From an uncultured Lachnospiraceae bacterium (GTDB lineage: Bacteria; Bacillota; Clostridia; Lachnospirales; Lachnospiraceae), in contig CANRFJ010000017.1 in assembly GCA_947629865.1 (NCBI GenBank), forward strand, positions 1-62,797: 62,797 nt of DNA. Reading direction: 5' to 3'. This document shows, piece after piece, positions 1 to 8,253 of this stretch. The position numbers and the translations under genes are program-made. Under the pieces are notes generated by a model. It saw only the letters and a list, made by a program, of their open reading frames with translations, searched no databases and was not told the DNA's origin. Numbering within the stretch: the stretch's first letter is position 1; each line of letters starts with the position of its first letter.

Positions 1-672
1 GATATTATATCGTATAGAAAGTGTGAATTAGAAAAGCTTAATTACCTCATCAAAGCCAGATTTGTCGAGATGTTTGGCAATCCTCTAGATAAGTCAATGG
101 CTAATAAATATTTTGTGGAATGTGTAGATTTCAATCCAAAGAAATCAGAAGTTAAAGACATGATGGATGAAACTGTTTCGTTTGTTCCGATGGAATGTGT
201 TGGAGTAGATGGCTCATTTACTATTAGAGAAGATGGATTGGTTCGGGATTATTATAAAGGTTATACATATTTCAGAGATGGCGATGTATTGCTTGCGAAG
301 ATTACACCGTGTTTTGAGAATGGAAAAGTTGCTATAGCTGAGAACTGCACAAATGGTATTGGCTTTGGAACAACGGAGTTTCATGTATCTAGACCAATAG
401 CTGGTGTAAGTAATTCATATTGGATAAAGTATATGCTTAAGAATGATAGTGTTCATGATTTGGCAACGATAAATATGACAGGTTCTGCAGGTCAGAAGCG
501 AATTCAAACTCCATTCTTTGAAAAGTTAAAGATATATTTGCCACCAATAGAATTGCAAAACCAGTTCGCTGACTTCATCCACCAAGTCGACAAATCAAGG
601 TTTGCAGTGCAGAAAGCGTTGGATGAAACCAAGGTACTCTTCGACAGTCTTATGCAGGAATACTTTGGATAA
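1..672 (+). CDS. hsdS: Type I restriction specificity subunit HsdS, C-terminal part (cut by window edge)
   Basis: This is the DNA-recognition subunit of a type I restriction-modification enzyme; it positions HsdM and HsdR on the target sequence. The frame is open to base 1, so the gene starts upstream of the window. What remains is the central conserved helix (LIKARFVEMFG), one complete target-recognition domain, and the terminal conserved helix beginning LPPIELQNQFADF and ending LMQEYFG. The ATG at 70 lies inside the conserved helix and is not a real start. The conserved-helix DNA is repeated in the second hsdS downstream. HsdM is not in the window and presumably lies upstream. Confidence 0.88.
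   Translation, partial: DIISYRKCELEKLNYLIKARFVEMFGNPLDKSMANKYFVECVDFNPKKSEVKDMMDETVSFVPMECVGVDGSFTIREDGLVRDYYKGYTYFRDGDVLLAKITPCFENGKVAIAENCTNGIGFGTTEFHVSRPIAGVSNSYWIKYMLKNDSVHDLATINMTGSAGQKRIQTPFFEKLKIYLPPIELQNQFADFIHQVDKSRFAVQKALDETKVLFDSLMQEYFG
46..77 (+). repeat. 32-bp direct repeat in hsdS central helix, copy 1
   Basis: A 32-bp stretch is identical to 2189-2220 in the second hsdS. It encodes the LIKARFVEMFG helix between target-recognition domains. Both copies face the same way, so recombination between them would delete or exchange recognition domains rather than invert them. Confidence 0.9.
583..604 (+). repeat. 22-bp direct repeat in hsdS distal helix, copy 1
   Basis: This 22-bp stretch encodes QVDKSRF and is identical to 2744-2765 in the second hsdS. 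In the downstream copy the sequence after the repeat changes to that of the central helix (VEMFGD). This is the footprint expected of recombination between related helices. Confidence 0.85.
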
Positions 673-736
673 TTATAAATACAAAAGGCTTGGCCGGAGA
701 AGGATGTTGGTACACAAATGAAAGGAGTGTACCGAT

Positions 737-1705
737 ATGGAAGAAAAATTAGTTGCAATTTTGAATGAGATGGCAGAACATCTGTCTATTGCTCAGATGA
801 AGAAATTACAGGAGGTTTTGGTTAGGAATTTGTCAGAAAATGAGCCGGAAAGAACGGATATTACCAATGGACAGTATTTAAAAATGTTTTTAGATGCTAA
901 GAAGGTTGAGGGCTGTTCAGACAGGACAATTCAGTACTATTGTGTTACCATAGAACATCTTTTAAATGATGTAGACAGGCCTATTAGGAAACTTGATACA
1001 GAGGAAATTCGAGAATATCTTTCTGACTATCAGAAAACCAATAACTGCAGCAAGGTCACAATAGATAATATTAGGAGAAACTTGTCCAGTTTCTTTTCAT
1101 GGCTTGAAGAAGAAGATTATATATTAAAGAGCCCTATGCGACGTATTCATAAGATTAAGACGAAACAGCCGGTAAAGGAGGTTATTTCAGACGAGGCGAT
1201 AGAACAGCTTCGAGATAATTGCGGGTGCTCAAGAGATCTTGCGATGATTGACTTGCTCTATTCTACTGGAATCAGAGTTGGCGAACTTGTCAATTTGAAT
1301 ATAAAGGATATTGACTTTGAAGCACGAGAGTGTGTGGTATTTGGAAAAGGAGATAAAGAGCGAAGAGTGTACTTTGATGCTAAGGCAAAGTTGCATTTAC
1401 AAGAGTACATAGATAGTAGAAATGATGATAATCCAGCATTGTTTGTAACTTTGGATTCCCCATATAACAGATTAAAAATTAGTGGTGTGGAGATACGGAT
1501 TCGTGAACTCGGGAGAAAATTGAATCTAACGAAGATTCATCCGCATAAATTCCGGAGAACTATGGCAACAAGAGCAATTGATAAAGGAATGCCGATAGAG
1601 CAGGTGCAGAAAATACTTGGCCATTCTCAGATTGATACAACGATGCAGTATGCTATGGTGAATCAAAATAATGTAAAGGTTTCACATCAGAAATTTATTG
1701 CTTAA
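737..1705 (+). CDS. Tyrosine recombinase inside the hsdS locus
   Basis: A 322-aa site-specific tyrosine recombinase. The N-terminal SAM-like core-binding domain covers roughly residues 45-125 and the catalytic domain 150-315. The catalytic set is visible: Arg180 (GIRVGEL), Lys204 (FGKGDK), His270 and Arg273 (HKFR), His296 (LGH) and Tyr305. The start is well supported by AAAGGAG upstream of the ATG. Recombinases placed between hsdS genes are known to shuffle recognition domains in phase-variable type I systems. Both hsdS copies here point the same way, so the likely outcome is deletion or exchange unless inverted sites lie upstream. XerC/D-like housekeeping function is less likely given the location. 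Confidence 0.88.
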   Translation: MEEKLVAILNEMAEHLSIAQMKKLQEVLVRNLSENEPERTDITNGQYLKMFLDAKKVEGCSDRTIQYYCVTIEHLLNDVDRPIRKLDTEEIREYLSDYQKTNNCSKVTIDNIRRNLSSFFSWLEEEDYILKSPMRRIHKIKTKQPVKEVISDEAIEQLRDNCGCSRDLAMIDLLYSTGIRVGELVNLNIKDIDFEARECVVFGKGDKERRVYFDAKAKLHLQEYIDSRNDDNPALFVTLDSPYNRLKISGVEIRIRELGRKLNLTKIHPHKFRRTMATRAIDKGMPIEQVQKILGHSQIDTTMQYAMVNQNNVKVSHQKFIA

Positions 1706-1729
1706 ATTTGTGTTTGTGGGGATGAGCAT

Positions 1730-2941
1730 ATGAAAGTAAAAATCCAAGATGTGTGTGAACGAGGTGCTTCAAATTTAAAACAGTCAGATATTGATAAAAA
1801 TGGAGAATATCCTGTTTACGGAGCAGCAGGATATATTGGAAAGATAGATTTTTATCATCAAGAAAAAACTTACATTGCGGTTGTTAAAGATGGTGCAGGG
1901 ATTGGAAGGATTGCATTGTGCCCCGCGAAATCCTCTGTTATTGGTACTATGCAGTATTTGTTGCCAAAAGATAATGTTTTGCCGGAATATCTTTTCTATG
2001 TACTTAAATATGCTCATTTGGAAAAATATTACACGGGTGCTACGATACCGCATATTTACTTTAAAGATTATAGGAATGAAGAGTTTAATCTTGTATCATT
2101 AAGTGAGCAAGCAGAAATAGTAGATGTTTTGAGAAAAATTGAGGGAATTATTGAGTCAAGAAAACAAGAATTGCAAAAATTAGATGATCTCATCAAAGCC
2201 AGATTTGTCGAGATGTTTGGAGATCCGGTTAGTAATCCAATGGGATGGAAGCAGGTACTGTTGTGTGATGTAACAAGTAAGATTGGTTCTGGGGCAACCC
2301 CAAGGGGAGGGAAAGAAAGTTATCAAGCAGAGGGAATTACATTAATTCGTAGTATGAATGTGCATGATGGTCGATTTAAACATAAAGATTTAGTTTATAT
2401 CACGGAGGCGCAGGCTGCTCAATTAGATAATGTTACAGTTGAAGAAAATGATGTTTTTATAAATATAACTGGAGCGTCTGTTGCGCGATCGTGTATTGTA
2501 CCCAAAGAAGTGCTTCCTGCTAGAGTTAATCAGCATGTTGCGATTATTAGATGTATTTATCATCAGATGCACCCAGTTTTCATAAATAATATGTTTCTCA
2601 GTGATAGATTTAAGGAGCGGCTTTTTGAAATTGGAAAATCGGGTGGAGCGACGCGACAAGCAATTACAAAACAACAGTTAGAAACATTGACGGTTATTCT
2701 GCCCCCGATTACACTACAGAACCAATTCGCCGACTTCGTCGCTCAAGTCGACAAATCAAGGTTTGTGGAGATGTTCGGCGATATTTCCACAGGAGAATAT
2801 AAATATGTTATTAAAAAACTTGGCGATGTTGCGAAGGTTGGATCAAGTCATAGAGTTTTTACTACAGACTTTGGTTGCAGTAATAGAATATATGAAAAAA
2901 TTAGCAAACTTAAGGTTATCGGGGAAAGATTAAATTGGTAA
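1730..2941 (+). CDS. hsdS: Type I specificity subunit HsdS, second copy with an extra truncated recognition segment
   Basis: A 403-aa specificity subunit. Residues 1-150 form the first target-recognition domain, followed by the coiled helix ELQKLDDLIKARFVEMFGDP. A second domain covers about 165-325 and ends with a distal helix around LPPITLQNQFADF. At QVDKSRF the sequence switches to VEMFGD and about 50 residues of what looks like a third recognition domain, then stops. The normal C-terminus (compare LMQEYFG in the first copy) is missing. The stop lies 12 bp before hsdR, so the two are probably cotranscribed. Two full domains remain, so it may still work with HsdM, though the foreign tail could impair it. 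Confidence 0.87.
   Translation: MKVKIQDVCERGASNLKQSDIDKNGEYPVYGAAGYIGKIDFYHQEKTYIAVVKDGAGIGRIALCPAKSSVIGTMQYLLPKDNVLPEYLFYVLKYAHLEKYYTGATIPHIYFKDYRNEEFNLVSLSEQAEIVDVLRKIEGIIESRKQELQKLDDLIKARFVEMFGDPVSNPMGWKQVLLCDVTSKIGSGATPRGGKESYQAEGITLIRSMNVHDGRFKHKDLVYITEAQAAQLDNVTVEENDVFINITGASVARSCIVPKEVLPARVNQHVAIIRCIYHQMHPVFINNMFLSDRFKERLFEIGKSGGATRQAITKQQLETLTVILPPITLQNQFADFVAQVDKSRFVEMFGDISTGEYKYVIKKLGDVAKVGSSHRVFTTDFGCSNRIYEKISKLKVIGERLNW
2189..2220 (+). repeat. 32-bp direct repeat in hsdS central helix, copy 2
   Basis: Identical to 46-77 and in the same orientation; see that entry. Confidence 0.9.
2744..2765 (+). repeat. 22-bp direct repeat at the recombinant joint of the second hsdS
   Basis: Identical to 583-604. 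Immediately after it the reading frame continues as the central helix (VEMFGD) of another hsdS copy, which marks the apparent crossover point. Confidence 0.85.
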
Positions 2942-2953
2942 GGAGGTAGTGAT

Positions 2954-5900
2954 ATGACCAATTTCGATTATTTGAAAAAAGAGCCGAAATTCAACACGTT
3001 TTCTGATGTGGCAATTGCGGCTGAGAAAATGCTATATATAGATTCTGCCTCCTGTATCCTCAACTGCCGCAGGGCGATGGAGTTTGCCATCAAGTGGATG
3101 TACTCGGTTGACGCATCCCTTACCATGCCTTATCAGGATAATCTGATTAGTCTTATGAGCACAGAGGAATTCAGGGATATCATTGATGAAGACCTTATGA
3201 AGCGTATGCACTTCATCCGCAAGAAGGGGAACAATGCTGCTCATTCCGGCAGGAAGATTACAGATGACCAGGCGATTCTTTGCCTTGAGAACCTCCTGAT
3301 TTTCTTTGATTTTGTATGCTATTGCTATGCCGATGAATATGAAGAGCATACCTTTGACAAGTCTTTGCTTGTAAAAGAGGAAAATGAGCAGGTAAAAAAG
3401 GATTTCCCTGATGTTGATATTAAAAAGCTGATTGCAGAAAACGCTGCATTAAAGAAAGAACTGACATCTCGTCGTGAAGAGCAGGCAGAGACCTATGTAC
3501 CAAAGCCGCTGGATCTTTCCGAGTATAAAACCCGTAAGCTTTATATTGATGACATGCTCATAGATGCGGGCTGGAAGGAAGGCTTCGATTGGATGAATGA
3601 AGTGGAACTTTCGGGAATGCCTAATAAATCCGAGGTCGGATATGCAGATTATGTTCTTTACGACAATACACATAAGCCACTTGCTGTTATCGAAGCAAAG
3701 AGAACCTGCGTCGATGTATCAAAAGGGCGCCAGCAGGCAAAGCTTTATGCAGATCTTTTGGAAAAGCAGTATAAGAGAAGACCTTGTATTTTTCTAACCA
3801 ATGGATTTGAAACGAGAATTATAGATGGACAGTATCCTGAGAGAAAGGTTGCCTGCATATATTCCAAGGCAGACCTCGAAAAGATGTTTAATCTTAGAAA
3901 GATGAGGACATCCCTTGAGCATATAAATGTAGATAAGAAGATTGCGGGGCGTTATTATCAGGAGGCAGCTATTAAGGCGGTATGTGATAGCTTTGATAAA
4001 AAGAACCGCCGTAAAGCGCTTCTTGTCATGGCAACGGGTTCCGGTAAGACAAGAACGGTAATTGAACTGTGCCATGTTCTTCTTGATGCCGGATGGATTA
4101 AGAATATTCTTTTCCTTGCAGACAGAACTTCTCTTGTAACCCAGGCGAAAAGGGCGTTTGTGAATAACTACTCTTCACTCTCGGTAACAAACCTTTGTGA
4201 AGAGAAAGATAACTATAATGCACACTGTGTTTTCTCTACCTATCAGACAATGATGAATTGCATTGACTCTGTAAAGGTTGAAGATCAGAAGCTGTTTACC
4301 AGTGGTCATTTTGACCTCGTAATATGTGACGAGGCGCATAGGTCCATTTATAACAAATACAGAGATATTTTCACATACTTTGATGCACCACTTGTTGGTC
4401 TTACGGCTACGCCTAAGGATGATATCGATAAGAATACTTATGAGATATTTGAATTGGAGCCCGGAGTTCCGACATATGGATATGAACTTGGACAGGCTGT
4501 AACCGACGGATATCTTGTGGATTTCCTGTCTGTAGAAACAAAGCTTAAGTTCATTGAACAGGGAATCGTATATGCGGACCTTTCTGATGAAGATAAAGCA
4601 ATTTATGAAAGAACCTTTGGGATGGAAGACGGAGATGTTCCGGAAGCCATTAGTTCATCTGCGCTCAATTCATGGATATTCAATGAAGATACCATACGTC
4701 AGGTGTTGCATACTGTTATGACCGAGGGCATCAAGATAGATTATGGTCAGAAGCTTGGAAAGACAATCATCTTTGCAAAGAATCATAATCATGCAGAAAA
4801 GATCCTTGATATCTTTAACAAAGATTACCCTCATTTGAACGGATTTGCTCAGGTAATCGACAATAGGATTGACTATGCGCAAACTCTTATAGATGAGTTT
4901 TCTGAGGCTAATAAGTTACCTCAGATAGCGATATCCGTTGATATGATGGATACCGGTATCGATGTACCGGAGGTGTTGAACCTTGTGTTCTTTAAAAAAG
5001 TAATGAGTTATGCCAAGTTCTGGCAGATGATTGGACGTGGTACGAGACTCTGTTCGGGGCTTATTGACGGTGAAGATAAGAGCAAGTTTTATATTTTTGA
5101 TTTCTGCGGAAACTTCGAGTTTTTCCGTATGAGCAAAGGCAAACCTACTGCAAATATGATTGCTCTTCAGGGGGCAATCTTTAATCTTCAGTTTGAGATT
5201 GCTTATAAGCTGCAGGATTTGGAGTATCAGGTAGACAGGCTTATAGCATATCGTAATGCCTTGGTAGAAATGTTGACTGGGAAAGTGCAGGAACTTCCGC
5301 GCGAAAACTTTGCGGTAAGACAACATCTGAAATATGTAGACTTGTATTCCGTAGAGGCTAATTATCAAACGCTGACTTATGAAGATACTTTGATTGTCAG
5401 GGAAGAACTTGCCCCGCTTATTCTTCCAAACGATGATGAGGCAAGTGCAGTACGTTTTGATGCGCTTATGTACAGTATAGAACTTGCATACCTTGTAGGA
5501 AAGAAATATGGTAAGGCCCGGAGTGACTTGTTCAAGCGTGTTAGGGATATCGCAAGTGTTGCAAATATCCCAGAGATAAAGGTGCAGGAGGAACTGATTG
5601 ATAAGATTCTTCATACCGATTATATCGACAGCTGCGGCATTAATGAGTTCGAGGAAATCAGGGAAAAACTACGTAATCTCATGAAGTATATTCCTCATAC
5701 TAAGCTTCGTTACGATACGAACTTTGAGGATGATATCCTTGATGTTTCCTGGAATGAGTCGGAACTTGATAATGATGATCTAAAGAACTATAAGGCAAAA
5801 GCAGAATATTACATCCGAGAGCATCAGGATAATGAGGCGATTAAGAAACTTAAGTCTAACATTCCTTTGTCACACAGCGATATAGAGACACTGGAAAAGG

Positions 5901-6244
5901 TTCTTTGGTCCGAGCTTGGCACCAAAGAAGAATACGAGCAGGAATATGGCTCTAAGCCTTTGGGTGAGCTCGTTCGCGAAATTGTCGGCCTTGACATGAA
6001 TGCAGCCAAGGCAGCATTTTCAGAGTACTTGGAGAGCAATAATCTTGATAGTCGGCAGATATACTTTGTGAACCAGATTGTTGAGTATATCGTTCATAAC
6101 GGAATGATGAAAGACTTGTCTGTTCTTCAAGAATCTCCATTCACGGATCAAGGAAGCGTAGTTGAGATATTTACGGATCTTAATATCTGGATGGGAATCC
6201 GGAAGATTATAGAAAGCATAAATGATAACGCTATAGCGGCGTAA
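2954..6244 (+). CDS. hsdR: Type I restriction enzyme, ATP-dependent motor/endonuclease subunit HsdR
   Basis: A 1096-aa restriction subunit that translocates DNA and cleaves it once the HsdMS complex meets an unmethylated site. The N-terminal 150 residues look like a DUF4145-type domain, followed by a coiled stretch and a nuclease domain with the PD-(D/E)xK-like element AVIEAKR around residue 240. The SF2 motor has Walker A ATGSGKT, Walker B CDEAH, motif III LTATP and motif VI MIGRGTRLC. The C-terminal 300 residues are the HsdM-contacting helical region. The start has GGAGG upstream of the ATG. Length and motifs are intact. It is less AT-rich than the neighbouring hsdS copies, as expected for the constant subunit of a shuffled system. 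Confidence 0.93.
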   Translation: MTNFDYLKKEPKFNTFSDVAIAAEKMLYIDSASCILNCRRAMEFAIKWMYSVDASLTMPYQDNLISLMSTEEFRDIIDEDLMKRMHFIRKKGNNAAHSGRKITDDQAILCLENLLIFFDFVCYCYADEYEEHTFDKSLLVKEENEQVKKDFPDVDIKKLIAENAALKKELTSRREEQAETYVPKPLDLSEYKTRKLYIDDMLIDAGWKEGFDWMNEVELSGMPNKSEVGYADYVLYDNTHKPLAVIEAKRTCVDVSKGRQQAKLYADLLEKQYKRRPCIFLTNGFETRIIDGQYPERKVACIYSKADLEKMFNLRKMRTSLEHINVDKKIAGRYYQEAAIKAVCDSFDKKNRRKALLVMATGSGKTRTVIELCHVLLDAGWIKNILFLADRTSLVTQAKRAFVNNYSSLSVTNLCEEKDNYNAHCVFSTYQTMMNCIDSVKVEDQKLFTSGHFDLVICDEAHRSIYNKYRDIFTYFDAPLVGLTATPKDDIDKNTYEIFELEPGVPTYGYELGQAVTDGYLVDFLSVETKLKFIEQGIVYADLSDEDKAIYERTFGMEDGDVPEAISSSALNSWIFNEDTIRQVLHTVMTEGIKIDYGQKLGKTIIFAKNHNHAEKILDIFNKDYPHLNGFAQVIDNRIDYAQTLIDEFSEANKLPQIAISVDMMDTGIDVPEVLNLVFFKKVMSYAKFWQMIGRGTRLCSGLIDGEDKSKFYIFDFCGNFEFFRMSKGKPTANMIALQGAIFNLQFEIAYKLQDLEYQVDRLIAYRNALVEMLTGKVQELPRENFAVRQHLKYVDLYSVEANYQTLTYEDTLIVREELAPLILPNDDEASAVRFDALMYSIELAYLVGKKYGKARSDLFKRVRDIASVANIPEIKVQEELIDKILHTDYIDSCGINEFEEIREKLRNLMKYIPHTKLRYDTNFEDDILDVSWNESELDNDDLKNYKAKAEYYIREHQDNEAIKKLKSNIPLSHSDIETLEKVLWSELGTKEEYEQEYGSKPLGELVREIVGLDMNAAKAAFSEYLESNNLDSRQIYFVNQIVEYIVHNGMMKDLSVLQESPFTDQGSVVEIFTDLNIWMGIRKIIESINDNAIAA

Positions 6245-6480
6245 GAGAAAAAAGATTTGGTATGAATGGAAAATGTATTGCTGGATATTGATAGATTGCA
6301 ATGCAGTCGAGGCATCAGGAAATACTAATAATATAAATTACGAAAGATTAAAGTGAATCATGATGTATAGTAACAATTTGTACTATGGTCAAGGTTCAAC
6401 TAGAATATTGTGACAGAACTTTAATAAAGCGTGATAATTTGCTACACGTATGTGGCAAATTGAAAGGAATGAGGAAAAAT

Positions 6481-6651
6481 ATGACAGAGCATCAATTGAA
6501 AGAAGTGTTAAAATATTTTGTGGATAATGGAGATCGGAAGTTGTATACAGAAGAAAAGGAGAGAATAAAATTAGCAATAGATCAAGCGAATAATTTAAAT
6601 GAACTGTTACAAGTAGCATTTGCTAGTTTAACTATTGATGCACACAGGTGA
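6481..6651 (+). CDS. Small hypothetical protein, 56 aa
   Basis: An acidic, helical small protein starting MTEHQLKEVLK, with a ribosome binding site (AAAGGAATGAGG) just upstream. The frame stays open upstream to 6385, but that extension has no ribosome binding site. No family was recognised. It follows hsdR by 240 bp of AT-rich sequence and could be the remnant of a longer gene. Confidence 0.4.
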   Translation: MTEHQLKEVLKYFVDNGDRKLYTEEKERIKLAIDQANNLNELLQVAFASLTIDAHR

Positions 6652-6869
6652 TTATTATGGATCTGCGGAGTGGGTACATTTGGGTACACCAGTCTTGTAA
6701 CTGCATAAAAGAACGATAAAAACGTGACAAACGATACGTTTTTCGTAACCAAAACGATAGGAAAACAAGACATATGCTGTATCCTGAAAAGAATTTGAGA
6801 AAACCAGTATCTATGCGGAGTGGAGCCTATATCTTGATTATTTTTACACTATATCTTATAATGTGAATT

Positions 6870-7199
6870 GTGATTAGAACACCTTTGATTGTTGGCTTAG
6901 CAATTTTTCCGTGCGCTTCGTTTGAATTTGAACTCAATCTTTCAGAGAAAGTAAAAGCAGACAGGCATATGAGGATAACGCCGATTGCATTGAAGACGAA
7001 AGAAGATTCAGTTTGGCGAAGAGGTGTTATGGCCTTGGTCTAATCAAAACCAAACTGGATGTCACCACTTGCAGTTCTATCACATTATATTCATTCGTGC
7101 GATGAATGTGAACCATTTGGCAGCGGTTCGTTTTTGCACTTATTTGATTACGATTTTTATAAGGTACAAATGACAGAAAAATCTGCCTTAAGAATTTAA
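6870..7199 (+). pseudogene. Possible gene remnant with an in-frame stop
   Basis: The stretch 6652-7310 holds no intact gene. Within it one frame reads from a GTG at 6870 through a plausible protein sequence (for example FEFELNLSEKVKAD), meets TAA at 7041-7043, and resumes at ATG 7059 for another 46 codons ending SALRI. Continuous coding-like composition across the stop suggests a decayed gene. No family was recognised. The segment may instead be non-coding. Confidence 0.3.
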
Positions 7200-7310
7200 T
7201 ATTCGGCATTTGTGCTTAAAATGTTGCTTAATGAGCAGGCACTAAGTATGTTATTATTCCGTATTAGGATAAAAAGGAAATTTTAATTATAATGTAGAGG
7301 TGAAAATATT

Positions 7311-8048
7311 ATGGCCAATGAACCGTGGATTTTTGTTAAATATGGTAAAAAGGAGCACTTACAAAAATTGCAGTTAGGTCAATTGTACTGTGGTACAACT
7401 AAATACTATAGAGACATGGAGAATAAATCTATGAGCAAGGGCAGGGGTGACCGCTATGAAGGATGTAGGGTTTTAAAAGACGTCGAAACCAAGATAGATG
7501 GGATCAAAATGCCAAATGCGTCAGAAGTTCTTATTGCTAGAAATATTGACGATATTACTCCCATTTTTTGTTTTTCTTGGTATTGTGAAAAAGATTTTAT
7601 ACAAATATCAGCCAATAAATATAAATTTAATTTGTCAGAAAAACATTGGACCGATATATTGACTAATTTTGGCAATTATGCATTAGTTATTTACAATACA
7701 GAACAAAATAATTTTATAAGAACAATTACAACATATTTCAAAAAGAAAAAAATTAATGTGATAGCGAAACCAATCGAATATTTTGATTATAGTTCGAGTA
7801 ACAGAAATTGGTATTCAAAATATAAGGATGGAGATATGAATTTATTATTTATGAAAGACAAATTTTTTTGTGACCAACATGAAGCAAGATTTGCTTTTGA
7901 TAGTATTTTCGTTAAAAAAAATAATACACACATTTCTTTTGATACGAATATTAATTTTTCGAATGTTTCATTTTTGTGTCCAGTTCAAGAATTAAAAGAA
8001 AGGAATTGTTTATGGGATTCTTGTCAAAGCTTGTTAAAATTCATCTAG
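7311..8048 (+). CDS. Orphan AT-rich hypothetical protein, 245 aa
   Basis: The product is basic and aromatic-rich. It opens with a short region (IFVKYGKKEHL then LQLGQLYCGT) and has a charged KGRGDRYEG segment near residue 50. Near the C-terminus is FFCDQHEARFAF. That layout resembles uncharacterised proteins I associate with phages and defence islands, but I cannot name a family with confidence. AGAGGTGAAAATATT precedes the ATG. Base composition is much more AT-rich than the rest of the window, suggesting recent transfer. It stands alone between hsdR and the lipoprotein gene. Confidence 0.65.
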   Translation: MANEPWIFVKYGKKEHLQKLQLGQLYCGTTKYYRDMENKSMSKGRGDRYEGCRVLKDVETKIDGIKMPNASEVLIARNIDDITPIFCFSWYCEKDFIQISANKYKFNLSEKHWTDILTNFGNYALVIYNTEQNNFIRTITTYFKKKKINVIAKPIEYFDYSSSNRNWYSKYKDGDMNLLFMKDKFFCDQHEARFAFDSIFVKKNNTHISFDTNINFSNVSFLCPVQELKERNCLWDSCQSLLKFI

Positions 8049-8253
8049 ATAATTTGCAAAAATTAAATAGATTTTTGATTAGCGTGTATATATAAAATAG
8101 TTCAATAGTACAAACTAGTCCTAAATATGTAACAATCTAGAGATATTGTATGCAAGAGTTTGCTATGAAGATTAAAAATTTACTGTGCTACATTAACGGA
8201 ACGACTAAAAAGGAACGATAAAAAAATAAACACAAAAGGGGGCAACTTAAATT

